The notes under the pieces are model-generated. The model was not told the origin of the DNA. It did not search any database and worked only from the letters and a program-made list of their open reading frames with translations. The position numbers were made by a program, and so were the translations under genes. 35,635 nt of DNA from JAUQQI01 sp042408785 (lineage in GTDB: Bacteria; Chloroflexota; Dehalococcoidia; JAUQQI01), in the NCBI GenBank assembly GCA_042408785.1, contig JBHOQU010000008.1, positions 1-35,635 of the forward strand, written 5' to 3'. Shown here in pieces: positions 17,973-25,693 of this stretch (the stretch's first letter is position 1; the number at the start of each line of letters is the position of its first letter).

Positions 17973-19130
17973 TTAGGGGAGAACGCTCAACGGATTGATG
18001 GGTACCCCGCCGCGGTAAACCTCGAAGTGGAGGTGGGGACCGGTGGCGACGCCTGTCCTTCCGACGGCCCCGATAACCTGGCCCTGCTCCACCGTTTCCC
18101 CAACGGAGACATCGAGGCGGCTGAGGTGGGCATAAAGGGTTCGAAAGCCGTTGCCGTGGTCGATGACCACCATCGTCCCGTACCCGCCGTTCCAGCCGCC
18201 GCTGGCCTGCACCACGACCCCGCCGGCCGCCGCCCGCACGGGAGTGCCGTACGGGGGCGCGATATCCACCCCCCGGTGGTAGGCCGAAAAGTACTGGGTG
18301 ATAGGCCCCACGGTGGGCCAGCCGAACCCGGCGGCCGCCTGGGCCGGGGGCGGAGGGCTGGGGGCAGGCGGTGCGGCCAGGGCCGGCGCGGCGGGGGCCG
18401 TCTGGGCGGGAGGCGGAGGCTGAACCGGGGCCGGCCGGGGCTCCGTCCGGGCTGCAGCCAGCCGCGGCGGCTCGGCCACCCGCCCACCCGGGATCACCAG
18501 CTTCTGCCCCACCTGAAGCCGGTTCGGGTCGGAAAGCCCGTTAGGCGCAAAGGCCAGAATGTTCGCCTGGTCCACCCCATATTGCCGGGCAATCCCCTCC
18601 AGGGTCTCCCCCGGCTGAACCGTGTGGATTACCCCTGAAACGGCCGGAACCTGCAGCACCTGGCCCGGCTGCAGGTAGTTCTGGTTGGTGAGGTTGTTGG
18701 CCCAAACGATGCTCTCCACGGTCACCCCCAGCCGCTCGGCAATGGTGTAGAGGGTATCCCCCGGGCTCACCGTGTACTCGATGACCGCCTGGGCCGGCTG
18801 GGCCGCCCCACCGGTTGCCGTGGCCGGCTGAAGGCTCTCGGGAAGGGCCATTACCACCAGAAACCCTTCCGGGGTCTTGTGTTCGGGGTTCGCCAGCTCA
18901 ACCGCTTCGGGGTAAAGGCCGGTGATCGGGGAGGGGGCCAGTAACTGCCGCTCAATGGGGACCAGCCTGGTAAGCCCGACGCAAACCAGGCCAAGCGTAA
19001 GGTACGCCAGATACCTGGCAATCCTCGGCCAGGCCGAGGCCAGCGAGGGTGCGTTCAGCCCCGCAAGCCGCTCGACAGCCGGCGCCAGGGGTGGTGTTAG
19101 GCGCGTTGTAATGGTACGGTACTCGTCCAA
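17973..19130 (-). CDS. LysM and M23 (LytM-type) cell-wall peptidase
   Basis: A 385-residue envelope protein with a cytoplasmic N-terminus, one membrane span (about 38-59), two LysM peptidoglycan-binding repeats (about 119-162 and 168-213), a Pro/Ala-rich linker (220-268) and a C-terminal M23 domain. The zinc ligands are visible: H285 and D289 in HRGVD, and H368 in HLH (366-368). It is likely a peptidoglycan endopeptidase or a LytM-type activator of other hydrolases. The ligand set looks complete, which favours an active enzyme. The start is a TTG with only a weak GGGG upstream, so the first residues are uncertain. Its own promoter is predicted about 120 bases upstream. Confidence 0.88.
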   Translation of the reverse strand: MDEYRTITTRLTPPLAPAVERLAGLNAPSLASAWPRIARYLAYLTLGLVCVGLTRLVPIERQLLAPSPITGLYPEAVELANPEHKTPEGFLVVMALPESLQPATATGGAAQPAQAVIEYTVSPGDTLYTIAERLGVTVESIVWANNLTNQNYLQPGQVLQVPAVSGVIHTVQPGETLEGIARQYGVDQANILAFAPNGLSDPNRLQVGQKLVIPGGRVAEPPRLAAARTEPRPAPVQPPPPAQTAPAAPALAAPPAPSPPPPAQAAAGFGWPTVGPITQYFSAYHRGVDIAPPYGTPVRAAAGGVVVQASGGWNGGYGTMVVIDHGNGFRTLYAHLSRLDVSVGETVEQGQVIGAVGRTGVATGPHLHFEVYRGGVPINPLSVLP

Positions 19131-19206
19131 GCAGGACAGACCCCTGACTAGGTATTAGGACCGCAACCATGTCTCCACCCCAACCATGCCACCACTGGCA
19201 GCCCCC

Positions 19207-19224
19207 CACCCGGCCGGGCGGGTG
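19207..19224. repeat. Short inverted repeat CACCCG-N6-CGGGTG
   Basis: A six-pair GC stem with a six-base loop, located between the M23 peptidase start and its predicted promoter, in the gene's untranslated leader. There is no U-run. It may be a leader stem or operator; nothing else supports a role. Confidence 0.35.
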
Positions 19225-19251
19225 AGTGGCAGTTCAACATAACCGGCCCCT

Positions 19252-19280
19252 ATTATACCCGACCCTGTCAAGCGGCGCAA
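19252..19280 (-). promoter_or_regulatory. Predicted promoter for the LysM/M23 peptidase gene
   Basis: On the minus strand a perfect TATAAT (19257-19252) is preceded, with a 17-base spacer, by TTGCGC (19280-19275), which matches the first three positions of the -35 consensus. Transcription would begin near 19245, giving a leader of about 115 bases. The palindromic element at 19293 lies just upstream of the -35 box. Confidence 0.5.
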
Positions 19281-19292
19281 GGCGGGACCCGG

Positions 19293-19425
19293 CCGGGGCT
19301 TTCCAGTTTCATGGCCTAAGCAGTTATTGGCGGCGATCAGGCAGTCTGTAGGGCACACGGCCGTGCGCCCCTACAGACAAACGGCCCACCGTATGATAGC
19401 AATGTTAGGACAACTGGAAAGCCCC
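19293..19425. mobile_element. MITE-like palindromic element, unit 1
   Basis: A non-coding unit of about 133 bases. Its ends are inverted repeats: CCGGGGCTTTCCAGTT at 19293-19308 matches, on the other strand, AACTGGAAAGCCCCGG at 19412-19427 over 16 of 16 bases. In the middle, 19344-19378 is a near-perfect palindrome (GTCTGTAGGG... to ...CCCTACAGAC, centred on ACGGCCGT). The 11-mer CGGGACCCGGC occurs directly repeated at both edges (19283-19293 and 19425-19435), as expected for a 9-11 base target duplication. It has no open frame. Together these features fit a non-autonomous transposable element; the parent transposase is not in the window. Confidence 0.65.
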
Positions 19426-19440
19426 GGGACCCGGCGGCCT

Positions 19441-19557
19441 AATGCTTTTCCAGCTTTGGCTTAGGGCACGGAGACCCGTCGTTTGTCGGGCCGCACGGCC
19501 GTACACCCCCACGACTGAACCGGCCATTACCTACCACGGATAACTCGGAAGCCCTGG
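19441..19557. repeat. Diverged second copy of the palindromic element, unit 2
   Basis: It starts about 15 bases after unit 1 and follows the same plan. The left end has CTTTTCCAGCTT (19445-19456). A central palindrome at 19478-19515 has arms GTCGT/ACGAC around CACGGCCGT, the same core as in unit 1. The right end AACTCGGAAGCCCTGG (19542-19557) matches 13 of 16 bases of unit 1's right end. No target duplication is recognised. It looks like an older, decayed copy in the same orientation. Confidence 0.55.
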
Positions 19558-19580
19558 ACGAACGGCCCGTGGGGGGGTTG

Positions 19581-19589
19581 TGGTATAAT
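19581..19589 (+). promoter_or_regulatory. Predicted extended -10 promoter for rpsO-pnp
   Basis: TGGTATAAT is a perfect extended -10, preceded by a G-run and with no good -35. Transcription would begin near 19596, giving a leader of about 63 bases before rpsO. The leader contains CCTCC followed five bases later by the GGAG ribosome site, which could pair over four bases. Confidence 0.65.
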
Positions 19590-19658
19590 CCTAACTGAGA
19601 AAGAGGTGACACAAGAGGGGTAAACTCAACAAGCCTCCGGCAAGGAGCCAGGATACTG

Positions 19659-19925
19659 ATGCTGACCAAGGAGCGCAAACAGGAGATCATTGAGCAGTTC
19701 AAGCTTCACCCGGGCGATACCGGGTCGCCGGAGGTGCAGATTGCCCTCCTGACCGAACGGATAAAGCAGGTTGCCGAGCACCTGAGAACCCACCGCAAGG
19801 ATTTCCACTCCCGGCGGGGTCTGATGATGATGGTGGGTCAGCGGCGCAGGCTCCTGCGGTACCTTCGCCAGGAGGACCCCGCCCGCTACCAGGCCCTGGT
19901 GGCGCGGCTCGGCCTGCGGCAGTGA
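19659..19925 (+). CDS. rpsO: 30S ribosomal protein S15
   Basis: Binds the central domain of 16S rRNA early in small-subunit assembly. The 88 residues are full length and carry the family pattern GDTGSPEVQIALLTERI (19-35) and the signature HSRRGLMMMVGQRRRLL (50-66). The ribosome site AAGGAG lies about 11 bases upstream of the ATG, with an AGGA closer in. Followed after 106 bases by pnp, the classical pairing. S15 often controls its own translation through its leader; a weak hairpin over the ribosome site is possible here but not convincing. Confidence 0.98.
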   Translation: MLTKERKQEIIEQFKLHPGDTGSPEVQIALLTERIKQVAEHLRTHRKDFHSRRGLMMMVGQRRRLLRYLRQEDPARYQALVARLGLRQ

Positions 19926-20031
19926 CCGGCGATGCCCCACCGCCGCCTTTAACCGACGTTCCGCATTCGGGTCAACCTGGCGAGCACCCCAAAGCCCCTC
20001 TTACGGTCACCGGTTGGGAGGTACGTAGGCA

Positions 20032-22323
20032 ATGGTAATGGTCACACCCAAACGGTTTGAGGTTGTGGTTGCAGACCGTCCCCTGAGAATCGAAACCGGG
20101 AAGCTGGCCTACCAGGCCAACGGCTCGGTCCTGGTCCAGTACGGCGAGACGGTAGTCCTGGTAACCGCCTGCATGAGCCCGACACCCCGGGAAGGGATCG
20201 ACTTTTTCCCGCTAACGGTTGACTTTGAAGAGCGGCTCTACGCGGCCGGGAAGATCCCCGGCAGTTTCTGGCGGCGGGAAGGTCGGCCAACCCCCGAAGC
20301 CATCCTCTGGGCCCGGCTGACCGACCGACCCATCCGACCCCTCTTCCCCAAGGGCCTCCGGAACGACGTCCAGGTAGTCACCACCACCCTCTCGGTGGAT
20401 ATGGAGAACCTGCCCGACGTCCTCTCCATCATCGGGGCATCGGCAGCCCTCTGCATCTCCGATATCCCCTTTGACCGGCCTATCGGGGCCGTGCGGGTCG
20501 GGTATATCAACGGTCAGTTCGTGATTAACCCCACGACCTCGGAGCAGGCCTACAGCTCCCTGGACCTGGTGGTGGCCGGGACCCGGGATGCGGTCGTCAT
20601 GGTGGAGGCCGGGGCCCGGGAGGTGCCCGAGGAGGTCATCATCGAGGGCATCAGGTTCGGTCACCAGGCCCTCCAGCCCCTGATCGACCTGCAGGAGGAG
20701 ATCGTTCGGGCCGTCGGTAAGCCGAAGCTGACCGCCGAACTTCTGCTGGTCCCTGATGAGATTCTGGCGGCCGTAACCGAGTTCCTGGGAGACCGGCTCA
20801 TCGAGGCTGCCTACGTGGCCGACAAGGCCGCCCGGGAAAAGGCCCTCGAGGAGCTCAGGCGCCAGCTCGAAGAGCACTTTACCGGCATCTACGACCCGCT
20901 GTATCTCAAGCTGGCCTTCGAGACCCGCCTCAGGGAGGTGGTGCGGCGGCGGATCCTCGAGGAAAATATTCGGCCCGACGGCCGGGGTCCCAAGGATATC
21001 CGGCCCATCTCGGCCGAGGTGAGCGTCCTGCCCCGAACCCACGGCTCCGGCCTCTTCACCCGGGGCCAGACGCAGGTTCTCAGCACGGTAACCCTAGGCT
21101 CCCTTAGCGAGATGCGGGAGCTGGACTGGATTGGGCCGGAGGAGTTCAAGCGGTTCATGCACCACTACAACTTCCCGCCCTACAGCACCGGCGAGGTTCG
21201 ACGAATCGGCGCCCCCAGCCGGCGGGAGATTGGCCACGGCGCCCTGGTGGAGCGGGCCCTCCAGGCGGTGATCCCGAGTGAGGAGGAATTTCCCTACACC
21301 ATCCGGGTCGTCTCGGAGGTGCTCAGCTCCAACGGGAGCACCTCCATGGCCAGCGTCTGCGGCTCGACCCTGGCCCTGATGGATGCCGGGGTGCCCATTA
21401 AGGCGCCGGTTGCCGGTATCGCGATGGGGCTGGTGATGGGCGAAGACGGCCGCTACTCCATCCTCACCGATATCCAGGGGATCGAGGATAACCTGGGCGA
21501 CATGGACTTCAAGGTGGCCGGCACCGCGCAGGGGGTCACCGCCCTCCAGATGGACATCAAGCTGGGCGGCTTACCCTACGAGGTCCTTAAGGAGGCCCTG
21601 GAACAGGCCCGGGAGGCCCGACTTTATGTGCTCTCCCGCATGCAGGAGACCATCTCGGAGGTGCGGCCCGAGCTGAGCAAATATGCCCCCCGGATGTATA
21701 AGATTCAGATCGACCCCGATAAGATCCGCAACGTAATCGGTCCGGGCGGCAAGACCATCCGGGGCATCATCGACAAGACCAAGACCACCATCGATATCCA
21801 CGACGACGGCACCGTAATCATCGGGGCCACCAACGCCGAGAATGCCCAGAAGGCCATCCAGATGATCGAAGCCCTGACCCGGGACGTGGAGGTGGGCGCT
21901 ACCTACACCGGCCGGGTCACCCGGATCCTGCCGTTCGGGGCCTTTGTGGAGATCCTGCCCGGCAAGGAAGGGCTCGTCCACATAAGTGAGCTTGCCCCGG
22001 AGCGGGTAAGCCGGGTGGAGGACGTGGTGAAGGTGGGGGACGAGGTGACGGTAATGGTCACCGAGATCGACCGGCTGGGGCGGATCAACCTCTCCCGCCG
22101 GGCGGTCCTGACGGGCGAGCTCCCACGGCCCCGCCCGACCGCTCCGCCTCCCAGGGTCGGGGCGGGCATCCGCGAGCGGGGTGCGCCCCGTCGACCCGGC
22201 GGTGAACGGCGCGGTCCGGCGGCCGTGGGCGAGCGGCCCGGCCCGCGGCCCCAGGAGCGGCGGCCCGGCGGACCCCGGTCGGAAAGCCGGCCCGGTCAGC
22301 GGCCGCCCCGGGAGACAGGGTAG
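20032..22323 (+). CDS. pnp: Polyribonucleotide nucleotidyltransferase (PNPase)
   Basis: Phosphorolytic 3'-5' RNA exonuclease and core of RNA decay complexes; functions as a trimer. Domain order is RNase PH-like 1 (about 5-145, with FWRREGRPT), an all-helical middle, RNase PH-like 2 (about 315-540, with RREIGHGALVERAL and the aspartates of LTDIQGIEDNLGDMDF), KH (about 556-615, GPGGKTIRGI) and S1 (about 619-690, GRVTRILPFGAFVEI). It is 763 residues against a usual 700; the excess is a Pro/Arg/Gly-rich basic tail from about 692. The start is the ATG at 20032, with GGGAGGT nine bases upstream, preferred over the ATG two codons later. It ends 15 bases from the convergent rpiA. Confidence 0.97.
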   Translation: MVMVTPKRFEVVVADRPLRIETGKLAYQANGSVLVQYGETVVLVTACMSPTPREGIDFFPLTVDFEERLYAAGKIPGSFWRREGRPTPEAILWARLTDRPIRPLFPKGLRNDVQVVTTTLSVDMENLPDVLSIIGASAALCISDIPFDRPIGAVRVGYINGQFVINPTTSEQAYSSLDLVVAGTRDAVVMVEAGAREVPEEVIIEGIRFGHQALQPLIDLQEEIVRAVGKPKLTAELLLVPDEILAAVTEFLGDRLIEAAYVADKAAREKALEELRRQLEEHFTGIYDPLYLKLAFETRLREVVRRRILEENIRPDGRGPKDIRPISAEVSVLPRTHGSGLFTRGQTQVLSTVTLGSLSEMRELDWIGPEEFKRFMHHYNFPPYSTGEVRRIGAPSRREIGHGALVERALQAVIPSEEEFPYTIRVVSEVLSSNGSTSMASVCGSTLALMDAGVPIKAPVAGIAMGLVMGEDGRYSILTDIQGIEDNLGDMDFKVAGTAQGVTALQMDIKLGGLPYEVLKEALEQAREARLYVLSRMQETISEVRPELSKYAPRMYKIQIDPDKIRNVIGPGGKTIRGIIDKTKTTIDIHDDGTVIIGATNAENAQKAIQMIEALTRDVEVGATYTGRVTRILPFGAFVEILPGKEGLVHISELAPERVSRVEDVVKVGDEVTVMVTEIDRLGRINLSRRAVLTGELPRPRPTAPPPRVGAGIRERGAPRRPGGERRGPAAVGERPGPRPQERRPGGPRSESRPGQRPPRETG

Positions 22324-22338
22324 CCCCCGGACCAGTCC

Positions 22339-23022
22339 CTAGGGGGTGATAACCCGGAAGCCCCCGGGTTCCCCGACGATGACCAGGCTCGTCAGGCCGA
22401 GGAAAAGGCCGCAGTCCACCACCCCCGGGAGCCGTTTCACCTCGGTCTCCAGGGCGTAAGGCTCCCGGATCTCGGTAAACCGGCAGTCGATGATGTAGTT
22501 GCCGTTGTCCGACCGATAGGGGCGGTCGCCCCGCATTCGCAGGCGGGGCTGACAGCCGAACTCCGCCAGGGCTCGCTCGACCCGCTTCCAGCCGAAGGGT
22601 ACTACCTCCACGGGCAGGTCGGCCCGGGAACCCAGGACCGGCACCAGCTTGGTCGAGTCGACGACGATGACGAGGCGGCGGGAGGCGTAGGCCAGAATCT
22701 TCTCCCGCACCAGCGCCCCGCCCCGCCCCTTGATAAGGTTCAGGTTGGGGTCCACCTCGTCGGCGCCGTCGATGGTCAGGTCGAGCTCGGGGTAGTCTTC
22801 GAGGGTAACCAGTGGGATTCCCAGCCGCCGGGCCCACCGCTCGGTTTGCTTCGAGGACGGCACCCCCTTTATATTCAGCCCCTGCTTCACCTTGGCCGAG
22901 ATGGCCGCCAGGGCATGGTAAACGGTGGACCCGCTGCCCAGGCCGATGACCATGCCGTCTTCGACGTACTCGGCCGCCTCGTACCCGGCGTGCCGCTTGG
23001 CGGCTTCGAGGGGGTCACGCAT
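22339..23022 (-). CDS. rpiA: Ribose-5-phosphate isomerase A
   Basis: Interconverts ribose-5-phosphate and ribulose-5-phosphate in the pentose phosphate pathway. The 227 residues from the ATG at 23022 match the family length. Motifs are GLGSGSTVYHAL, DLTIDGADEVD, LIKGRGGALVREK (catalytic Glu in this segment) and the late VVDCGLF. The frame stays open to 23076, adding an 18-residue Lys-rich leader and a 62-base overlap with sdhB. The shorter start gives the normal N-terminus (RDPLEAAKRHAGYEAAEYV) and an eight-base overlap. It is the last gene of the sdh operon; no metabolic link is evident. Confidence 0.94.
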   Translation of the reverse strand: MRDPLEAAKRHAGYEAAEYVEDGMVIGLGSGSTVYHALAAISAKVKQGLNIKGVPSSKQTERWARRLGIPLVTLEDYPELDLTIDGADEVDPNLNLIKGRGGALVREKILAYASRRLVIVVDSTKLVPVLGSRADLPVEVVPFGWKRVERALAEFGCQPRLRMRGDRPYRSDNGNYIIDCRFTEIREPYALETEVKRLPGVVDCGLFLGLTSLVIVGEPGGFRVITP

Positions 23023-23983
23023 CCCGGCGGGCCGCTTCTTTTTGCTCGATTTTTTCAAAAATCCGGCGAACTTCATCCGCCCTGGGCCGCCGGGGGTGAA
23101 TCGGGGAAGGCGCCCCCTTCCGGGTCATCATCCGGACGGCCGTGGGAAGCTCCGGCACGAGGGCGATGGGGTTCCAGCCGTACGATGATGGCAGCAGGGC
23201 AAACTCATCCAGCCAGCCGGTCGCCTTCACCGATTCGGCAAATGCCTGGCTGTGGCGGGAGCCGTTGTTGTTCGTGATCCCTGCTTCCATCGCCAGCCGG
23301 CGCAGGCGCAGAATTTGCTCCATCGGCTTGACATCCTTGGGACAGACCTGCACGCAGTAAAAGCAGTGGGTGCAGTCCCAGATCCCGTGGGGCCGGCTCA
23401 GCTCCCGCAACCGCTCGACCGTACGTCCGTCGCGCGGGTCCCGAACCATCCAGCTGGCCCGGGCGAGGGCCGCTGGCCCCAGAAAGTTTATATCAATTTC
23501 GTCCACGGTGCAATCGGAGAAGCAGGCCCCGCACATGATGCACCGGACCGCCTCCCAGAGTTCCTCAACCCGTTCGGGGGGAATCCGGTACTCCTGCCGA
23601 GGCTCCACCCGGTTGGGGTCGGGCTCGATGTAGGGGGTCACGGCCCGCAGGTGGTGCCAGAAGGGCTCCATATTTACCACCAGGTCCTTGGCAACGGGCA
23701 TGTTCCCCATGGGCTCGATGGTGACCAGCCCGTCCTGCACCACCTTCCGGACGGCCGTCTTGCAGGCCAGGCCGGCGAGGCCGTTTATCCGCATCCCACA
23801 GGAGCCGCAGATGGCCATCCGGCAGGAGTAGCGGAGGGCCAGGCTGCCGTCGATGCGCTCCCGAATGGTGATGAGGGCGTCCAAAACGGTGAAGTGTTCC
23901 GGAACGTCCAGGGTGTAGTCCTGGAACCGGGGTTCCAGGTCCGTCTCCGGGTTGAACCGGCGCACCCGCAGGGTAACCTGCAT
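23015..23983 (-). CDS. sdhB: Succinate dehydrogenase/fumarate reductase iron-sulfur subunit
   Basis: Electron-transfer subunit, 322 residues. The plant-type [2Fe-2S] site uses C54, C59, C62 and C74. The ferredoxin half has C148, C151, C154, C158 and C204, C207, C210, C214. The extra cysteine C207 completes CxxCxxCxxxCP, where classical SdhB proteins have a non-cysteine and bind [3Fe-4S]. A second [4Fe-4S] cluster is therefore predicted, as described for archaeal non-classical succinate:quinone reductases. A C-terminal extension of about 90 residues is longer than in classical SdhB. The ATG has a GGGAGGGG ribosome site seven bases upstream and follows sdhA by 20 bases. Confidence 0.93.
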   Translation of the reverse strand: MQVTLRVRRFNPETDLEPRFQDYTLDVPEHFTVLDALITIRERIDGSLALRYSCRMAICGSCGMRINGLAGLACKTAVRKVVQDGLVTIEPMGNMPVAKDLVVNMEPFWHHLRAVTPYIEPDPNRVEPRQEYRIPPERVEELWEAVRCIMCGACFSDCTVDEIDINFLGPAALARASWMVRDPRDGRTVERLRELSRPHGIWDCTHCFYCVQVCPKDVKPMEQILRLRRLAMEAGITNNNGSRHSQAFAESVKATGWLDEFALLPSSYGWNPIALVPELPTAVRMMTRKGAPSPIHPRRPRADEVRRIFEKIEQKEAARRDA

Positions 23984-24003
23984 CGTCCGACCCCTCCCAG
24001 CCC

Positions 24004-25683
24004 TCAGTATACCCTGGCCGCCGGCGGCCAGCGGGTGATTTTCACCGGCAGGTAGTCGATGTGCAACTCGCCTTCCGGATCCCGGCGGACGACGGTGTGT
24101 TTAAGCCAGTTTTCATCGTCCCGGGCCGGGTAGTCCCGCCGGTAATGGGCTCCCCGGCTCTCCCGCCGGGCCAGACCCGACACAACCACTGCCTCGGCCA
24201 CATCCAGCAGGAATCCCAGCTCGATGGTGCTCACCAGGTCGTAGTTGTAGACCCGGCCCTTATCGTCCAGCCGGACGCGCCTGTACCGTTCCTGGAGCTC
24301 CCTGACCACCGCCAGGCAGTGGCGCATCTGCTCTTCCGTTCGGAAGATACCCATCTCCCGGTTCATCGTCTCGGCCAGAATATCCCGGAGGGTCGGCCAC
24401 CGCTCGCCGTCGGTCCGGGAAGCTATCCGGCTCAGCTCCCGCTCCACGTCCCGCACCCGGGCCTCCGAAACCTCAAGGCTGTTCTGGTTCCTGGCAAACT
24501 CGGCCGCATCTTCCCCGGCCCGGCGGCCGAACACCAGCAGCTCCAAAAGGGCGTTGCCCCCGAGGCGGTTGGCCCCATGGACCGAGACGCAGGCGCATTC
24601 CCCCGCGGCGTAGAGACCGGGGATGGTGGTCCGGCCGGCCAGGTCGGTGTGGATTCCGCCCATGAAGTAGTGGACCCCGGGCCGGACCGGGATAGGCTCG
24701 TACACCGGGTCCACCCCGGCGAAGGTGATGGCCAGCTCCCGAGTCTGGGGCAGGCGGGACATTATCTTCTCCTCCCCCAGGTGGCGCAGGTCCAGCAGGA
24801 CGCAGCCGTTAACCCCCCGGCCCTCGTCGATTTCGGTCTGCTCCGCCCGGGAGACCACGTCCCGGCTGGCCAGCTCCATCATTTTCGGGGCGTAGCGGGC
24901 CATGAACCGCTCCCCCAGGGCGTTAAGGAGGTAGCCGCCCTCACCCCGGACGCCCTCGGTGATGAGGATGCCGCTGCCGGGCAGGGTGGTGGGGTGGAAC
25001 TGGACCATCTCCATGTCCTTCAGCAGGGCGCCGTTGCGCAGGGCGATGGCCATGCCGTCCCCGGTGCAGATGTAGGCGTTGGTGGTGTTGGCGTACATCC
25101 GGCCGGCCCCGCCGGTGGCGAAGATGACCGCCTTGGCCGCGATGGCCTGCACGGTCCCGGTGGGGATCTCGTAGGCTATGACCCCGCCACACACCCCATC
25201 CTCGATGATGAGGTCAAGGGCAAGCCACTCCTCGTAAACTTTGACCCGGTGTTTAAGGAGCTGCTGATAGAGAGTATGGAGGAGGACGTGGCCGGTAGTA
25301 TCCCCGGCGAAGGCGGTGCGGGGAATCGGCATCGCCCCGAAGGGCCGGAGGAGAAACCGGCCGTCCGGCCCCCGGCTGAAGACGGCCCCCATGTGGTCCA
25401 GCTCGTAGACGGCATCGGGGCCTTCCCGGGTCAGCACCTCAACGGCGTCCTGGTCGGCCAGCCAGTCGGAACCCTTAATCGTGTCAAACGCGTGGTTCTC
25501 CCAGGAGTCCTCCTCGGAGAAGGCGGCGTTGATTCCGCCCTCGGCCGCCCCGGTGTGGCTCCGGAGCGGGTGAACCTTGGTCAGGATGGCCACATCTGCC
25601 CCCGCCTGGGCGGCGGCCAGGGCGGCCCGCATTCCCGCCCCGCCGGCCCCGACCACCAGCACGTCGTGCCTGAGCATTGCCAT
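24004..25683 (-). CDS. sdhA: Succinate dehydrogenase/fumarate reductase flavoprotein subunit
   Basis: Catalytic FAD subunit oxidising succinate or reducing fumarate, 559 residues. The dinucleotide site is GAGGAG (12-17). The covalent-FAD histidine is H43 in SHTGAAEGGIN. Active-site residues are H230 (QFHPTT), E243-R246 (TEGVRGEGG), R274 (ASRDVVSR) and H338 (VHYFMGG). A late ANRLGGNALLELLVFG segment is also canonical. It starts ten bases after the HdrB-like gene, behind a G-rich ribosome site. It could work in either direction; the sequence does not distinguish succinate dehydrogenase from fumarate reductase. L-aspartate oxidase is excluded by the adjoining sdhB and HdrB-like genes. Confidence 0.95.
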   Translation of the reverse strand: MAMLRHDVLVVGAGGAGMRAALAAAQAGADVAILTKVHPLRSHTGAAEGGINAAFSEEDSWENHAFDTIKGSDWLADQDAVEVLTREGPDAVYELDHMGAVFSRGPDGRFLLRPFGAMPIPRTAFAGDTTGHVLLHTLYQQLLKHRVKVYEEWLALDLIIEDGVCGGVIAYEIPTGTVQAIAAKAVIFATGGAGRMYANTTNAYICTGDGMAIALRNGALLKDMEMVQFHPTTLPGSGILITEGVRGEGGYLLNALGERFMARYAPKMMELASRDVVSRAEQTEIDEGRGVNGCVLLDLRHLGEEKIMSRLPQTRELAITFAGVDPVYEPIPVRPGVHYFMGGIHTDLAGRTTIPGLYAAGECACVSVHGANRLGGNALLELLVFGRRAGEDAAEFARNQNSLEVSEARVRDVERELSRIASRTDGERWPTLRDILAETMNREMGIFRTEEQMRHCLAVVRELQERYRRVRLDDKGRVYNYDLVSTIELGFLLDVAEAVVVSGLARRESRGAHYRRDYPARDDENWLKHTVVRRDPEGELHIDYLPVKITRWPPAARVY

Positions 25684-25693
25684 GCACCCCCCC

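Noticed and set aside
19266..19271. TTGACA on the minus strand upstream of the M23 gene as its -35
   Set aside because: It is only eight bases from the TATAAT; the TTGCGC at 19280-19275 has the correct 17-base spacing.
19633..19660. Autoregulatory S15 leader hairpin
   Set aside because: Only four pairs (CTCC with GGAG) form over the ribosome site; too weak to claim a regulatory RNA.
19626..19940. A 104-residue minus-strand frame opposite rpsO
   Set aside because: It covers rpsO almost exactly in antisense and has no family features; rpsO is certain.
23047..23062. AT-rich palindrome GATTTTTTCAAAAATC, possible terminator or site
   Set aside because: It lies within the conserved frame of sdhB and is explained by codons for Phe, Glu, Lys and Ile. 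There is no GC stem.
23023..23076. Lys-rich N-terminal extension of rpiA
   Set aside because: It would overlap sdhB by 62 bases. RpiA proteins normally start near the ATG at 23022, and the extension reads as the shifted frame of the sdhB tail.
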